DNA of 64,000 bases from JAVBTR01 sp031556065 (GCA_031556065.1 JAVBTR010000039.1:3575-67574); one strand, 5' to 3'; numbered from the stretch's first letter, positions 32,671 to 42,818 are shown. Notes: generated from the letters alone by a model not told the origin. Numbers and translations are program-made.

Positions 32671-33309
32671 TTAGCCCATTTGATGTATTTGGGCGATCAA
32701 AGAGTGCTTATCCCTGGCAGTAAAGAGGCTGGTGCCCATCACAGCTACATCGATGCCCGCTTCGATCAATTGGGGCAGGTTATCTTCCGAAATGCCGCCG
32801 TCCACCTCGATAAGCCCTTCATAGCCCATTTGGCGAAGCTCGCGGATTTTAGGCAGCATGTCCGCCATAAACTTTTGCCCGCCAAAGCCAGGTTCCACAG
32901 TCATAATAAGAACCATATCAATTTCGTCCAGATAGGGCTCCAATACGCTCACGGGGGTTCCCGGCTTAATAGAAACCCCAGCCATGACGCCAGCTTCCCT
33001 TATTTCTTTAAGAACCGCACTTAAATTTACCACTGCTTCGTAATGGATGGTTAAAAAATCCGCTCCGGCCTTAATAAAGTGGCCGATATAGCGTTCCGGG
33101 CAGATAATCATCAGATGCACATCCAGGGGCAAAAGGGTTTTTTTCTTCATGGAAGAAACCAAAACAGGACCGTATGAAATGTTGGGCACGAATACCCCAT
33201 CCATTACATCGATATGGAACATATCGCAGGCCGCGTCTTCCAGGGAATGAATCTCCCTGCTCATGTGCATTACATCCGCCGCCAGTACCGATGCCGCAAT
33301 CTTAACCAT
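32671..33309 (-). CDS. rpe: ribulose-phosphate 3-epimerase
   Basis: TIM-barrel epimerase, 212 aa, of the pentose phosphate pathway, interconverting ribulose-5-P and xylulose-5-P. Metal and catalytic residues appear in ASVLAAD, FHIDVMDGVFVPN, LDVHLMI, VEPGFGGQKF and EVDGGI. ATG 33309 is 6 bases from GGAGGG and overlaps the end of rsgA. The open frame is longer upstream but that part is rsgA sequence. The rsgA-rpe order is conserved in Firmicutes. Confidence 0.96.
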   Translation of the reverse strand: MVKIAASVLAADVMHMSREIHSLEDAACDMFHIDVMDGVFVPNISYGPVLVSSMKKKTLLPLDVHLMIICPERYIGHFIKAGADFLTIHYEAVVNLSAVLKEIREAGVMAGVSIKPGTPVSVLEPYLDEIDMVLIMTVEPGFGGQKFMADMLPKIRELRQMGYEGLIEVDGGISEDNLPQLIEAGIDVAVMGTSLFTARDKHSLIAQIHQMG

Positions 33310-34168
33310 TTCGTTCCCTCCACTTCTGTTTTTCTTGGGCCAATAAAACATGATATCGCTCAAGGCGCTTAGGGTCCACAGCGGAACTAAGCACCGCACA
33401 GCCAGGCTCCCGGTCGTGGTAGCAAACCGAAAATTTACATTGGCCTATGTAAGGCTCAAACTCTTTGTACCAGCTTTGCAATAGCACCGGATCGCAGATC
33501 TCATCCAACTCCAGAAGGCTAAAGCCGGGGGTATCTACCACCCGCATGCCATCCTTTTCGATCAGCTCCGCGTGGCGGGTGGTGTGCTTGCCTCGCCGGA
33601 TTTTCTCGCTGATCTCCCCTGTTTTTAAATCGAACCCCGCCAGGGCGTTGATCAAGGTACTTTTGCCTACGCCTGATTGGCCGGCAAAGCAAGCGATCTT
33701 ACCGGCCAGCACGTCTTTTAAAGCTTGTACCCCTTCCCCGGATTGGGCCGATACCCTAAACACCTTCGCTCCCGAATCCCTATATTCCTTTTCGATGGTA
33801 CGGAACGCTTCCTGCTGCAAATCGCATTTATTCACCACCAGATAGGGCGTAATACCTTGCTTGAAGGCGGCGATAAGAAGCTTATCCGCCAGGAGCAAAT
33901 CCGCGCTGGGCTCGGTCGCCAGCACAATCACCAGGGTTTCCACATTGCTGACCGGAGGGCGCACGCAAACATTCTTTCTTTCGTGAATCTCCTCCACCCA
34001 GCCGTGTTCATCCCCATAAGCGGGGGTAAAATCGATTCGGTCTCCCACCAAGGGGGATAGGTGCAGCTTTCGGAACTTGCCCTTGCAGCGAAGTACAAAG
34101 GTTTCTCCTTCATCGGTTTTAACGGTATACAGCCCACCCACGCCTTTTATGATGGTGCCTGTGCGCAA
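33302..34168 (-). CDS. rsgA: ribosome small-subunit-dependent GTPase A
   Basis: Circularly permuted GTPase, 288 aa, that matures the 30S subunit. An OB fold (1-68) is followed by G4 VVNKCDL, G1 GQSGVGKST, G2 HTTRH, G3 DTPGF and the C-terminal zinc knuckle CKFSVCYHDREPGC. The start is TTG 34168, 9 bases from GGGGAG. It sits between prkC and rpe as in Bacillus, where PrkC phosphorylates this GTPase. Confidence 0.97.
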   Translation of the reverse strand: MRTGTIIKGVGGLYTVKTDEGETFVLRCKGKFRKLHLSPLVGDRIDFTPAYGDEHGWVEEIHERKNVCVRPPVSNVETLVIVLATEPSADLLLADKLLIAAFKQGITPYLVVNKCDLQQEAFRTIEKEYRDSGAKVFRVSAQSGEGVQALKDVLAGKIACFAGQSGVGKSTLINALAGFDLKTGEISEKIRRGKHTTRHAELIEKDGMRVVDTPGFSLLELDEICDPVLLQSWYKEFEPYIGQCKFSVCYHDREPGCAVLSSAVDPKRLERYHVLLAQEKQKWRERNG

Positions 34169-34184
34169 GCATTTACACTCCCCT

Positions 34185-36050
34185 TCAATTCAGTTCCACC
34201 GTGATCTCCCGATCTAATTCGCCGTTTAAATACAACCGGTAAAGCGCCTCGCCCACTTCTTCGCCGTGAACTTCAAGGGTGAACTCCCCTTCTTCGTTAG
34301 CAGCATGCATAGCCGAATATTGCTCTTCCTCGCTGCCGTCTTTCTTCAGGTAAACCACCTTCACTTGCAGCCCTTGGCTGTTTTGGGGCAGCGTTACCGT
34401 TAACAGGCCCTGGTAGCGAACCGCTTCATAAACTGATACGGCTACAGGAGCACCCAGCACCACCTGGGAACCGGCCTGGGGCTTCTGGCTGGCAATGAGC
34501 CCTACCTTGTTTGGATCCATGGTGATAAGGCTCTCCTTAGTGCCGGGATTCAGCCCGGCGCCTTGAATCGCCGCTACCCCTTCTTCGATGGTCAGATTGG
34601 TTAGATCGGGTACCGTAGCCATGCCCCCTGATACAGTTACATGGACGGTTCCTCCGGTAGCGATGCTTTCCCCTGCTGCGGGATTCTGGGTCAAAATGGT
34701 GTCCAGAGGCTCTATGGATACAATCCGCTCTACCACTGTCAGCACCACGCCGATCTTTTGAAGGCTTGCTACTGCGTCGGAACTTAGACTGCCTGTGATG
34801 GTGGGCACCGTGTAGGTATTGGGTCCCTTGGAAATGGTCAGGACAATGGTATCTCCTTTTCGCATCTTGGTTTCATAAGCAGGGGCTTGCATAATAACGC
34901 TGCCAGCCGCAATGCTTGGGTGGTGCGCGTATATGGGGTCCGCCTTCAGACCCAGCTTTTGTACCGAACGTACCGCGGCGGTTTCTTCCAAGCCCACCAA
35001 ATCCGGCGCGTCCACCGAATTAACCACGTTATTGTAAATACCCATGCCCCCCAATGCCAGCCCTCCAAAGACCAGCAGCGTCATCACAACCAGCATCATA
35101 ATCCGAATGACGCTTTTAAGCTGGCCACGGTTCAGATACAGTTTCTTTTTAAGGGGCTGCTTTACGGGAATACGCTGGGAGTTCTGTTTATCCTTTACCG
35201 GTGGCGGAGAATCCGTTTCCCCATCCAATTCCCCGGCCATGGCAGCGCGGATATCCGATGCCATGTCAAAAGCAGATTGATAGCGCTTTTTCGGGTCCTT
35301 CTCCATGGCCTTTTTAATGACATACACAAGGCCCTTTGGTACATTGGGGCTAATCTCCTGAATGGGCGTTGCCGCGCCGCGCAAATGCTGCATGGCCACC
35401 GCCACCACCGTGTCCCCATCGTAGGGCACCTTACCGGTGAGCATTTCGTACATGACCACACCTACCGAATAAAGATCGCTGGCCGCACCTACCTCCTTGC
35501 CAGAAGCCTGTTCGGGGCTGATATAGTGCACCGAGCCCATTACATTATCGGTAGTAGCCAGGGTTTCCGAATCCATCTTGGTAGCGATACCGAAATCCGC
35601 CACCTTAATATGACCATCGTCGTGAACGAGAATGTTTTGCGGCTTAATATCCCTATGGATAATGCCATTTTGGTGGGCGTGCTTCAGTGCCGCCAAAATA
35701 CGGATGGCAATCTGGGCCGTCACCTCCGGGGACATCTTCCCCTTTTCTTTAATAACCACCTTTAAGGTTCTGCCCTGGACATACTCCATAACCAAATAGC
35801 GGTGCCCATCCTCAATACCCACATCCAGCAGGTTTACAATGTTGTGATGGGTCATCTGGCTGATGGCATCCGCCTCTCGCTGAAAACGCTGGCAAAATTC
35901 TTGATCCTCGTTGTACTCGGGCTTTAGTATTTTAACAGCAACGGAGCGGTTTGTTTTAATGTCCTCAGCCCGGTATACAATGGCCATGCCGCCGGAGCCT
36001 ACTTTTTCCACAATACGGTAACGGTTCTGAAGAAGCTTTTCTGTGTTCAT
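34185..36050 (-). CDS. prkC: PASTA-domain Ser/Thr protein kinase PrkC/Stk1/IreK
   Basis: Membrane kinase, 621 aa. The Hanks kinase domain (about 10-270) has GSGGMAIVY, VAVKIL, HRDIKPQNIL and DFG. The transmembrane helix is near 315-340. Three extracellular PASTA repeats begin at VDAPDLVG, YTVPTITG and ATVPDLTN, and a 70-residue C-terminal beta region follows. PASTA repeats bind muropeptides or lipid II, linking wall state to growth, division and spore germination. The ATG overlaps the phosphatase stop (ATGA). Confidence 0.97.
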   Translation of the reverse strand: MNTEKLLQNRYRIVEKVGSGGMAIVYRAEDIKTNRSVAVKILKPEYNEDQEFCQRFQREADAISQMTHHNIVNLLDVGIEDGHRYLVMEYVQGRTLKVVIKEKGKMSPEVTAQIAIRILAALKHAHQNGIIHRDIKPQNILVHDDGHIKVADFGIATKMDSETLATTDNVMGSVHYISPEQASGKEVGAASDLYSVGVVMYEMLTGKVPYDGDTVVAVAMQHLRGAATPIQEISPNVPKGLVYVIKKAMEKDPKKRYQSAFDMASDIRAAMAGELDGETDSPPPVKDKQNSQRIPVKQPLKKKLYLNRGQLKSVIRIMMLVVMTLLVFGGLALGGMGIYNNVVNSVDAPDLVGLEETAAVRSVQKLGLKADPIYAHHPSIAAGSVIMQAPAYETKMRKGDTIVLTISKGPNTYTVPTITGSLSSDAVASLQKIGVVLTVVERIVSIEPLDTILTQNPAAGESIATGGTVHVTVSGGMATVPDLTNLTIEEGVAAIQGAGLNPGTKESLITMDPNKVGLIASQKPQAGSQVVLGAPVAVSVYEAVRYQGLLTVTLPQNSQGLQVKVVYLKKDGSEEEQYSAMHAANEEGEFTLEVHGEEVGEALYRLYLNGELDREITVELN

Positions 36051-36754
36051 TGAACCGCCTCCCCGCTAGAAAGCAAAATGAAGCTAATGTTATCCTTGCC
36101 GCCATTATCCAGCGCCAATTGCAAAAGCATCTCCGCCGCTTTCTCCAGATCGTTTAAAAGCATGGCGTTCAATAAATCCCCCTGGGTCACCATACCATGA
36201 AGCCCGTCGGAACATACAAGCCACTTATCTTCTCTTTGGCAGGGCACCTTAAAGGTATCTGCCAGAACGTTTTTACTGGTGCCCACAGCCCTCGTGATTA
36301 CATTCTTATAAGGATGATCTTGGGCCTCCTGGGGGGTGATATAGCCATTCTTCATCAGCTCCGCCACCAGAGAATGGTCCTGGGTTACCTGTGTTAAAAC
36401 GCCGCTGCGCAGCAAGTACACCCGGCTATCCCCCACGTGGCCTATGAGCATTTCTTTTTCCCCTGCCCATAAAACGGATAGGGTGGTGCCCATGCCATGG
36501 AGGCTTTCGTCGTCCTGTTGCATTTCGAAAATACGCCGGTTGGCGGCTTCAATAGCAGTTAGAAGCAGCTCCTTATCCTGCTGCTTGTTGTTCAGCGCGT
36601 CCTTTAACACCTTAACGGCATACTGGCTTGCCTGCTTGCCGCCCTTATGGCCGCCCATGCCGTCTGCCACAGCATAAAGAGGCGGGGCAAAAAGCAGGTT
36701 GTCTTCATTTTCTCTGCGGTACTTGCCAATATCGGTTTTAAAGACTGCTTTCAT
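36047..36754 (-). CDS. prpC: PP2C-type Ser/Thr phosphatase PrpC/Stp1
   Basis: Metal-dependent phosphatase, 235 aa, that reverses the PASTA kinase. The metal-binding motifs are YAVADGMGGHKGG, IGHVGDSRVYLLR, CSDGLHGMV and DNGGKDNIS. ATG 36754 follows AAGGAGG. It overlaps rlmN upstream and prkC downstream, so the signalling pair is made with the rRNA methylases. Confidence 0.97.
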   Translation of the reverse strand: MKAVFKTDIGKYRRENEDNLLFAPPLYAVADGMGGHKGGKQASQYAVKVLKDALNNKQQDKELLLTAIEAANRRIFEMQQDDESLHGMGTTLSVLWAGEKEMLIGHVGDSRVYLLRSGVLTQVTQDHSLVAELMKNGYITPQEAQDHPYKNVITRAVGTSKNVLADTFKVPCQREDKWLVCSDGLHGMVTQGDLLNAMLLNDLEKAAEMLLQLALDNGGKDNISFILLSSGEAVQ

Positions 36755-37793
36755 TTCCCATGCCTCCTTCTTTGAGTATTTTGCGCCTTAGCTGCCCACA
36801 GGCACCCTGAATATCATCGCCCATTTCCCTTCTGCGCGTACATGAAATATGACATTTTTCCAAGGTTTCTTGAAACACGGATACGGTCTTTTGCGTTACG
36901 GTGCGAAGGGAAGATTCTTCCACCTCGTTTAGGGGGATCAGATTCACATGGCACTGGAGCCCATGAAGTTTCTGCGCCAGCTCCAGTGCATTTTCCCTGG
37001 AATCGTTCACCCCGTTTACCAGGGCATATTCGAATATGACCCGCCTGCCTGTTTCATTTATATAGTTTCGACAAGCGGCAATGACCTCCTGCATAGGATA
37101 GCGCTTGGCAATGGGCATAGTCATCTGGCGAATGGCATCGTTTGGGGCATGAAGGGATACGCATAAGGTAACAGGCAAGTTTTCTTTGGCCAGATCAATC
37201 ATCCTTGGCACAATGCCACAGGTGGAAAGGGATACATTCCGAAGGCCAATATTCACCCCGTCCTCTTCCCGCAAAAGGCGAAAAAAGGCCATCACATGAT
37301 CGTAGTTATCCAGTGGCTCCCCGCTGCCCATGAGCACCACGTTATGAATACGCTCTTCCCCTTTTAAAAAACCATTGGCGCACAAAATCTGCCCCAGCAT
37401 TTCTCCTGGGGTTAAATCCCGTACCTTGCCATCCAGTGTACTGGCACAGAACTTGCAGCCCATCATGCACCCTACCTGGGTGGAAATGCATAAGGTGCAG
37501 CCGTGATGGTAGCGCATAAGCACTCCCTCTACGCAGTTGTTGTCGGGAAGCCCGAACAAGAATTTCACCGTACCGTCGATTTGGGATTGCCGGTATTCCA
37601 AAATGCGCACAGGATTTGCAATGCAGGTTTCTTTTAGCTTTTCTCGCAAATCCTTTGGCAGGTTGGTCATGCCATCGAAATCCGCCCCTTTATGGACCCA
37701 CGAAAAAACCTGCTTGCCCCGGAAGGCCGGCAAGCCCATCTCTTTAAACATGGCCCCTATTTGAGCCTGGTTCAGCGATGCCAATTCAATCAT
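36738..37793 (-). CDS. rlmN: 23S rRNA (adenine-2503-C2)-methyltransferase
   Basis: Radical-SAM methylase, 351 aa, also acting on tRNA adenosine 37 in relatives. The cluster motif is CMMGCKFC, and GSGEPLDNY and LSTCG follow. The C-terminal catalytic Cys lies in CTRREMGDDIQGACGQL, which reads CTRR rather than the common VRxxxG start but keeps GDDIxAACGQL. It starts 4 bases inside the end of rsmB. Confidence 0.97.
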   Translation of the reverse strand: MIELASLNQAQIGAMFKEMGLPAFRGKQVFSWVHKGADFDGMTNLPKDLREKLKETCIANPVRILEYRQSQIDGTVKFLFGLPDNNCVEGVLMRYHHGCTLCISTQVGCMMGCKFCASTLDGKVRDLTPGEMLGQILCANGFLKGEERIHNVVLMGSGEPLDNYDHVMAFFRLLREEDGVNIGLRNVSLSTCGIVPRMIDLAKENLPVTLCVSLHAPNDAIRQMTMPIAKRYPMQEVIAACRNYINETGRRVIFEYALVNGVNDSRENALELAQKLHGLQCHVNLIPLNEVEESSLRTVTQKTVSVFQETLEKCHISCTRRREMGDDIQGACGQLRRKILKEGGMGNESSL

Positions 37794-39154
37794 GCGTTCT
37801 TCCTTAGTTTGGCGATAAAGAACCCTTCCTGGTTCTCCCGGTGGGCCAGCAATTGCAGACCAAATTCCCCCTGCTGTTCTTTAAAGGCAATATCCGGCAC
37901 CTCGATGGAAAACTCTGGATGCTCCCTTAAGAAGGCCTCCACCTGCCGTTCGTTTTCATCTTTTAATATGGTGCAGGTGGAATAAACCAGGGTACCGCCT
38001 TTTTTCACATAACGGCAGCAGGTATCCAAAATGGCTTTTTGCGTCTTGCAAAGAGAGGCTATATCCTCGGGCTTATGGCGGTACTTCACGTCCGGCTTGC
38101 TTAACATTACCCCAAAGCCGGAGCAGGGCGCGTCGATGAGCACCGCGTCCAGGCGGCCTTCTAAATCTTCTCTGAACTGAGTTGCGTCCTTCATGGCAGG
38201 GCGGATGTTTTCAAGACGAAGCCGCTTTTGCATAGCAGCCATCAAATCCACCCGGTGGGGATAGATATCCCAAGCGTAGACACGGCCCGTACCGTTCATC
38301 GTTTCAGCCATGTACGCAGTCTTGCCGCCAGGGGCCGCGCAGGCATCCAGCACCTGCCAGCCGTTTTTAACGCCTACCGCCATGGCGCACAGCATGGAGG
38401 AAGGGGCTTGGATGGAGAATTGGCCGCCTAAGAAATCCCGATCCTGGCTGATATCCACTGCGCCCGTAATTTCATAGGAATGGGGCACCGCGCCCTTTTT
38501 CCACTTCCAAACCTTGCGATCCAGCAGCTTTTCGAACTGCTGGTCGGTGAGCAAGGTCATGTTGGGGCGCAAGGTCATGCCGCTTTCCCGGTTGCGGTAG
38601 CGAACAATTTCCAGGGCCGTTTTTTCGCCGTAGTCCGCGATCAGTTTTTCGCAAACCCATTCAGGCACGGAAAACAAAATAGATAAATACTTTACCGGTT
38701 CGTTTATGGGGCTTGGATACTTAATATCGTCCTTGCCACGGATAAGATTGCGCAGCACCCCATTGACAACCGGAGCCAGTGCTTCCATGCCTACCTCCTT
38801 GCAAAGGTTCACGGTTTCGTTTACCGCGGCGGAATCCGGCACCCGATCATATAAAAGAATCTGGCAGGCACCCAAGCGCAGCATATCGCGAACCGCCTCG
38901 TCCGTATCCTTTTTCGTTAGGAACTGATCCAGGCAATAATCCAGCTTGTACAAATTTTCAAGGGTATCGTACACAAGGCCCGCGGCCAGACGGCGGTCCG
39001 GGCCCATAAGCTTGCTTTCCGTAAGCCGCTTATCCAGGGCCAGGGAGGCATATGCCCCGGAGCCTGTCACGTCCCGCAGAATCTCGTAGGCCACGCGGCG
39101 GGCAGATTTGCCCCTAGGGGGCAGCGGTTTATAGGGCTTTTTAAATTGCGTCAT
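37790..39154 (-). CDS. rsmB: 16S rRNA (cytosine-967-C5)-methyltransferase
   Basis: SAM-dependent methylase, 454 aa. An N-terminal NusB-like domain (about 12-140) is followed by the RsmB/Sun domain with ACAAPGGKTAYMAE, the Cys of motif IV in DAPCSGFG and the Cys of motif VI in YSTCTILKDENE. ATG 39154 is 8 bases from GGAGG; the earlier in-frame ATG at 39169 contains that ribosome site. It overlaps fmt by 14 bases. Confidence 0.96.
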   Translation of the reverse strand: MTQFKKPYKPLPPRGKSARRVAYEILRDVTGSGAYASLALDKRLTESKLMGPDRRLAAGLVYDTLENLYKLDYCLDQFLTKKDTDEAVRDMLRLGACQILLYDRVPDSAAVNETVNLCKEVGMEALAPVVNGVLRNLIRGKDDIKYPSPINEPVKYLSILFSVPEWVCEKLIADYGEKTALEIVRYRNRESGMTLRPNMTLLTDQQFEKLLDRKVWKWKKGAVPHSYEITGAVDISQDRDFLGGQFSIQAPSSMLCAMAVGVKNGWQVLDACAAPGGKTAYMAETMNGTGRVYAWDIYPHRVDLMAAMQKRLRLENIRPAMKDATQFREDLEGRLDAVLIDAPCSGFGVMLSKPDVKYRHKPEDIASLCKTQKAILDTCCRYVKKGGTLVYSTCTILKDENERQVEAFLREHPEFSIEVPDIAFKEQQGEFGLQLLAHRENQEGFFIAKLRKNA

Positions 39155-40061
39155 CAATCTGTCCTCCAATGTTCATGGGATGTCCCAGTAAATAGGCTTT
39201 AGCAGCCATGACTTTTCCGCCGGGGGCTTGCAGCTCCAGTATGTCAACCGCCCCATCTCCTGCGGCCACCATCAAGCCCCGTTTTGGATCGGCCATGAGA
39301 ATTTCTCCCGGCCTGCCCCTCCCCGGAGCCTTTTTCGCCTTAAGCAGCTTTAGCCCGCCAGCGTAAGCGCAGGGCCATGGATTCAGGCCATGGATCAGAT
39401 TCACAATCTCTTCCCCTGTCTTGCCCCAATCCACCACGCCCATTTCCTTTTTCAGCATAGGCTCATAGGAATGCGCTTCATGGTTCTGGGGAATCCGTTT
39501 CAGTTCCCCCTTTTTAAGGGCAATCAGGGTTTCTTTTAACAGCTGTGCACCCATAAGGGAAAGCCGGGCTGTCAGCTCCCCACAGGTTTCTCCTTCGTTT
39601 AATGGGGTTTGCGTCTTTAAAAGCATATCCCCTGTATCCATGCCCTTATCCGTCATCATAGTGGTGACGCCAAAGGTCTTGTCCCCCATGACGATACCCC
39701 AGGCAATGGGCGCGGAGCCCCGGTGCCTGGGCAAAAGGGAAGCATGGACATTGATAGTGCCCAAAGGCGGAATATCCAATATTTCCTGAGACAATATCTG
39801 CCCAAAGGCAGCCGTAACGCATAAATCCGGCGCCAAACTGCGCAAGTCGTCCACGCCTTGCTTTTTAATCCGCTCCGGCTGGAACACCGGGGTGCCATGG
39901 GCAAGGGCGATGGTCTTTACCGGCGGCATCACCATTTTATTGCCCCGGCCCTTGGGCCTGTCCGGCTGGGTAAACACGCCCACCACCTCATGGCCCGCTT
40001 CATACAGGGCTTCAAGGCTAGGCACGGCAAAATCCGGGGTCCCCATAAACACAATGCGCAT
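39141..40061 (-). CDS. fmt: methionyl-tRNA formyltransferase
   Basis: 306 aa. It adds the formyl group to initiator Met-tRNA using 10-formyl-THF. FMGTPDFAVPSL opens the protein; the catalytic Asn-His-Asp set lies in INVHASLLPRHRGSAPI and the Asp about 40 residues on (MTDKGMDTGDML). The C-terminal OB-like domain begins near 205. The start at 40061 shares bases with the end of def. The def-fmt pair is the standard arrangement. Confidence 0.96.
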   Translation of the reverse strand: MRIVFMGTPDFAVPSLEALYEAGHEVVGVFTQPDRPKGRGNKMVMPPVKTIALAHGTPVFQPERIKKQGVDDLRSLAPDLCVTAAFGQILSQEILDIPPLGTINVHASLLPRHRGSAPIAWGIVMGDKTFGVTTMMTDKGMDTGDMLLKTQTPLNEGETCGELTARLSLMGAQLLKETLIALKKGELKRIPQNHEAHSYEPMLKKEMGVVDWGKTGEEIVNLIHGLNPWPCAYAGGLKLLKAKKAPGRGRPGEILMADPKRGLMVAAGDGAVDILELQAPGGKVMAAKAYLLGHPMNIGGQIDDAI

Positions 40062-40543
40062 TATTCTTCCACACCCTCGTCTTCTTCGTCCTCGTCGGTG
40101 ATTTCGTATTCCATAATATCGATGTACAGTTTTCCTTCCAGGTGATCGATTTCGTGGCACAGCGCCCTGGCCATAAAGCCCTCACCGGAGACCTCTATGT
40201 GGTTGCCCCGACGGTCCTGGGCCTTAACGGTCACTTTATCGGGCCGCTTGACAATGGCTTGACGGCCCTTCAGGCTCAGGCATCCTTCCCGGCCCACCTG
40301 TTCGCCGTCCACGGAAACAACTTCTGGGTTTACAAGCTCTACCAGCCCTTCTCCCACATCGATCACCACCACCCGGCGGAGGATTCCCACCTGGGGGGCG
40401 GCCAGGCCTACCCCTTCGGCTTTATACATGGTATCGGCCATGTCCTTTAATAAAAGCCACAGCCGCAAATCGAACTTTTGCTGGGGTTTCGCGCTTTTTC
40501 TAAGTACCTCGTCACCCAATTGTACAATGTTGCGAATCGCCAT
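40061..40543 (-). CDS. def: peptide deformylase
   Basis: Metalloenzyme, 160 aa, that removes the N-formyl group from new proteins. Motif 1 is GVGLAAPQ at 44-51, motif 2 EGCLS at 86-90 (metal ligand Cys88), and motif 3 HEIDH at 130-134. The last 15 residues are strongly acidic (DEDEEDEGVEE), an add-on beyond the catalytic fold. It lies 24 bases after priA. Confidence 0.96.
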   Translation of the reverse strand: MAIRNIVQLGDEVLRKSAKPQQKFDLRLWLLLKDMADTMYKAEGVGLAAPQVGILRRVVVIDVGEGLVELVNPEVVSVDGEQVGREGCLSLKGRQAIVKRPDKVTVKAQDRRGNHIEVSGEGFMARALCHEIDHLEGKLYIDIMEYEITDEDEEDEGVEE

Positions 40544-40566
40544 TTTGTATCATCCTTCCAAAATTT

Positions 40567-42789
40567 CTACATCATCGAAGCAGGGTTCAGATCGAAAGTG
40601 ATATCCACCCCCGGTATGCTTTCCCCCGCAATATCCGTAAACCGCCCAATTAAGACCTCCGTCTCCCTGCGGTCGAACAGCTTCATTAAAACCTGGTATC
40701 TGGCCTTGCCACGAATCAGCTTCACCGGCGCCACGTCCCAGTTCATAAAGATCAGCCGCTTTTTAAAGCTTTCATCCTCTTTAAGCACTGCCTGGCACTT
40801 TTCATACACCGCTTGGGCCGCTTTTTTCGTCTCCTTTTCCGACAGTCCCTCCAAAAGAATCCGGGCCATCAGCGTAAAAGGCGGATAAAGCCCTGCCCGT
40901 CGCCTTGAAAATTCCGTCTCAAAAAACGCTGTGTAGTCTTGCCTCGCGGCCTCCTGGATCACATCCTCCTCGGGCTTATAGGTCTGAATCACCACTTCTC
41001 CCGGAATTTCCCCCCGGCCCGCCCGGCCCGCTACCTGGGTCAGCAGCTGAAAAGTCCGCTCCCGGCTTCTGTAATCGGGCAGGTTCAGTGTCATATCCGC
41101 TGCCACCACCCCTACCAGCGTCACGTTGGGGAAATCCAGCCCTTTGGCGATCATCTGGGTACCAATCAGCACCTGGGCATCCCCGTTTCGAAAGCGTTCC
41201 GTTAGCTCCCTGTGGGCGTCCTTGGTCACCGTGGTATCCAAATCCATTCTAAGGGTTTTCACTCCCGGGAAGGCCTTTTTTACTTCCTCTTCCACTTTTT
41301 GAGTGCCCACCCCGAAATAGCGTATGTACTCGCTTGCGCATTCCGGGCAGGTTTTCGGCGGTACAATGGCGCTTTGGCAGTAGTGACAGTGCAAAAGCCC
41401 ATCCCCGCCGTCCTTATGGTAGGTTAAAGAAATATCGCAGTTGACGCATTTAAGTACATAACCGCACTTGCGGCAGGACACAAAGGAGGAGTGCCCCCGG
41501 CGGTTTAAAAACAGAATGGCTTGCTGGCCGCTTTCCAAACAGCTTTGCAGCTTTTGCCTTAATAAGTCCGAAAAAATAGAGCGGTTGCCATTGTTCAGCT
41601 CCCGGCGCATATCCACGATTTCCACCTGGGGCAAAGGCCTTCGGTTTACCCGCCTGTCCATTTCCAGCAACACATAATCCCCACGCCGGGCCTTGGCGAA
41701 GGAAAGAATCGAAGGGGTTGCGCTGGCCAATAGCACCATGGCCTTTTCCCTCTTTGCCCGGCTTTGGGCCACATCCCGGGCGTCGTAACGGGGGTTATGA
41801 TCCGCCCGGTAGGATTGCTCGTGTTCTTCATCTACCACGATCAGCCCCAAGTTTTCTACCGGCGCGAACACCGCCGACCGGGCACCGATCACTAGCCTTG
41901 CCTTGTTCAAACGCACCCGCCGCCATTCGTCGAACCGCTCTCCATCGGAAAGCCGTGAATGCATTACCGCCGCCGTATCGCCAAAGCGCTGGCGAAACCA
42001 GGTCACCATCTGCGGTGTCAGGGCGATTTCCGGCACCAGTATAATGGCAGCCTTTCCAATGGCAAGGCACTGGCGTACCAGGTTAATATAGACCTCGGTC
42101 TTTCCGGACCCTGTAACCCCGTAAAGCAAGTACCTGCCCTTGCCCGCTTTTAAATCCGGCAGCATTTCGCCAAGGACTTCACTTTGCTGGGCTGTAAGCG
42201 GATAGCCCTTTTTCTCTTCCACCTTTTCTAAATAGGGCGCCCGGTAAGTTTCACTTTCATACAGCTCCACAAAGCCCAGCTCTTCAAGCCTTTTAAGGGC
42301 CTCCAACGGCGCGTTTACCAATTCCTTCAGTTCATTCACTGGGTGGGCTTCGCCGTCCATCAGAAGGGTTAAAAGCGTATTTTGCTTTGGCGCCCGCTTT
42401 CCTTGAGGGATTTCCCCAAATGGCACCTTGAGCCTTGCCATTTTTTCAGTCTTGATCTTAACCCGTCCACCCCGCATCTTAGCGGGCAGCATCAGCCTTA
42501 ATGTCATGGCCAAGGGGCAATGGGTTTCCTCCGCCATCTCCTTGGCCAGCGCGATCAGGTTTTCTGGCACTGCCGGGTAATCCTCCAGAGGTCTTTCAAT
42601 TTCCCGAATTTTTTTCAAATCATAGCTGGCCGTTTCGCTCAAAGAAAGGACGATGCCTTCGATCTTTCTAGGGCCAAAGGGGACCAAAACCCTTGTGCCT
42701 ACATAAACAGCCGCGCCCTGCGGCACCTTATAAGTGAAAACATGGGCATCGAACTCGTGCATAATATCCACAATCACCTGCGCGAACAT
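40567..42789 (-). CDS. priA: primosomal protein N', replication restart helicase
   Basis: 740-aa DNA helicase. The N-terminal DNA-binding domain (1-105) is followed by Walker A GVTGSGKTE, DEEH box, and the zinc-binding insert with CRKCGYVLKCVNCD, CHYCQ and CPECAS. The helicase C domain has GTQMIAKGLDF and QVAGRAGRG. ATG 42789 follows GGAGG; the frame opens 8 codons earlier without a ribosome site. It is the first gene of the long housekeeping operon running to rpe. Confidence 0.97.
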   Translation of the reverse strand: MFAQVIVDIMHEFDAHVFTYKVPQGAAVYVGTRVLVPFGPRKIEGIVLSLSETASYDLKKIREIERPLEDYPAVPENLIALAKEMAEETHCPLAMTLRLMLPAKMRGGRVKIKTEKMARLKVPFGEIPQGKRAPKQNTLLTLLMDGEAHPVNELKELVNAPLEALKRLEELGFVELYESETYRAPYLEKVEEKKGYPLTAQQSEVLGEMLPDLKAGKGRYLLYGVTGSGKTEVYINLVRQCLAIGKAAIILVPEIALTPQMVTWFRQRFGDTAAVMHSRLSDGERFDEWRRVRLNKARLVIGARSAVFAPVENLGLIVVDEEHEQSYRADHNPRYDARDVAQSRAKREKAMVLLASATPSILSFAKARRGDYVLLEMDRRVNRRPLPQVEIVDMRRELNNGNRSIFSDLLRQKLQSCLESGQQAILFLNRRGHSSFVSCRKCGYVLKCVNCDISLTYHKDGGDGLLHCHYCQSAIVPPKTCPECASEYIRYFGVGTQKVEEEVKKAFPGVKTLRMDLDTTVTKDAHRELTERFRNGDAQVLIGTQMIAKGLDFPNVTLVGVVAADMTLNLPDYRSRERTFQLLTQVAGRAGRGEIPGEVVIQTYKPEEDVIQEAARQDYTAFFETEFSRRRAGLYPPFTLMARILLEGLSEKETKKAAQAVYEKCQAVLKEDESFKKRLIFMNWDVAPVKLIRGKARYQVLMKLFDRRETEVLIGRFTDIAGESIPGVDITFDLNPASMM

Positions 42790-42818
42790 GCCTTCACCTC
42801 CATTATTGGCCATCCTAT

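Noticed and set aside
34887..35765. A 292-codon open frame on the plus strand
   Set aside because: It mirrors the PASTA kinase gene; composition is His/Arg-rich as expected for the antisense of a real coding sequence.
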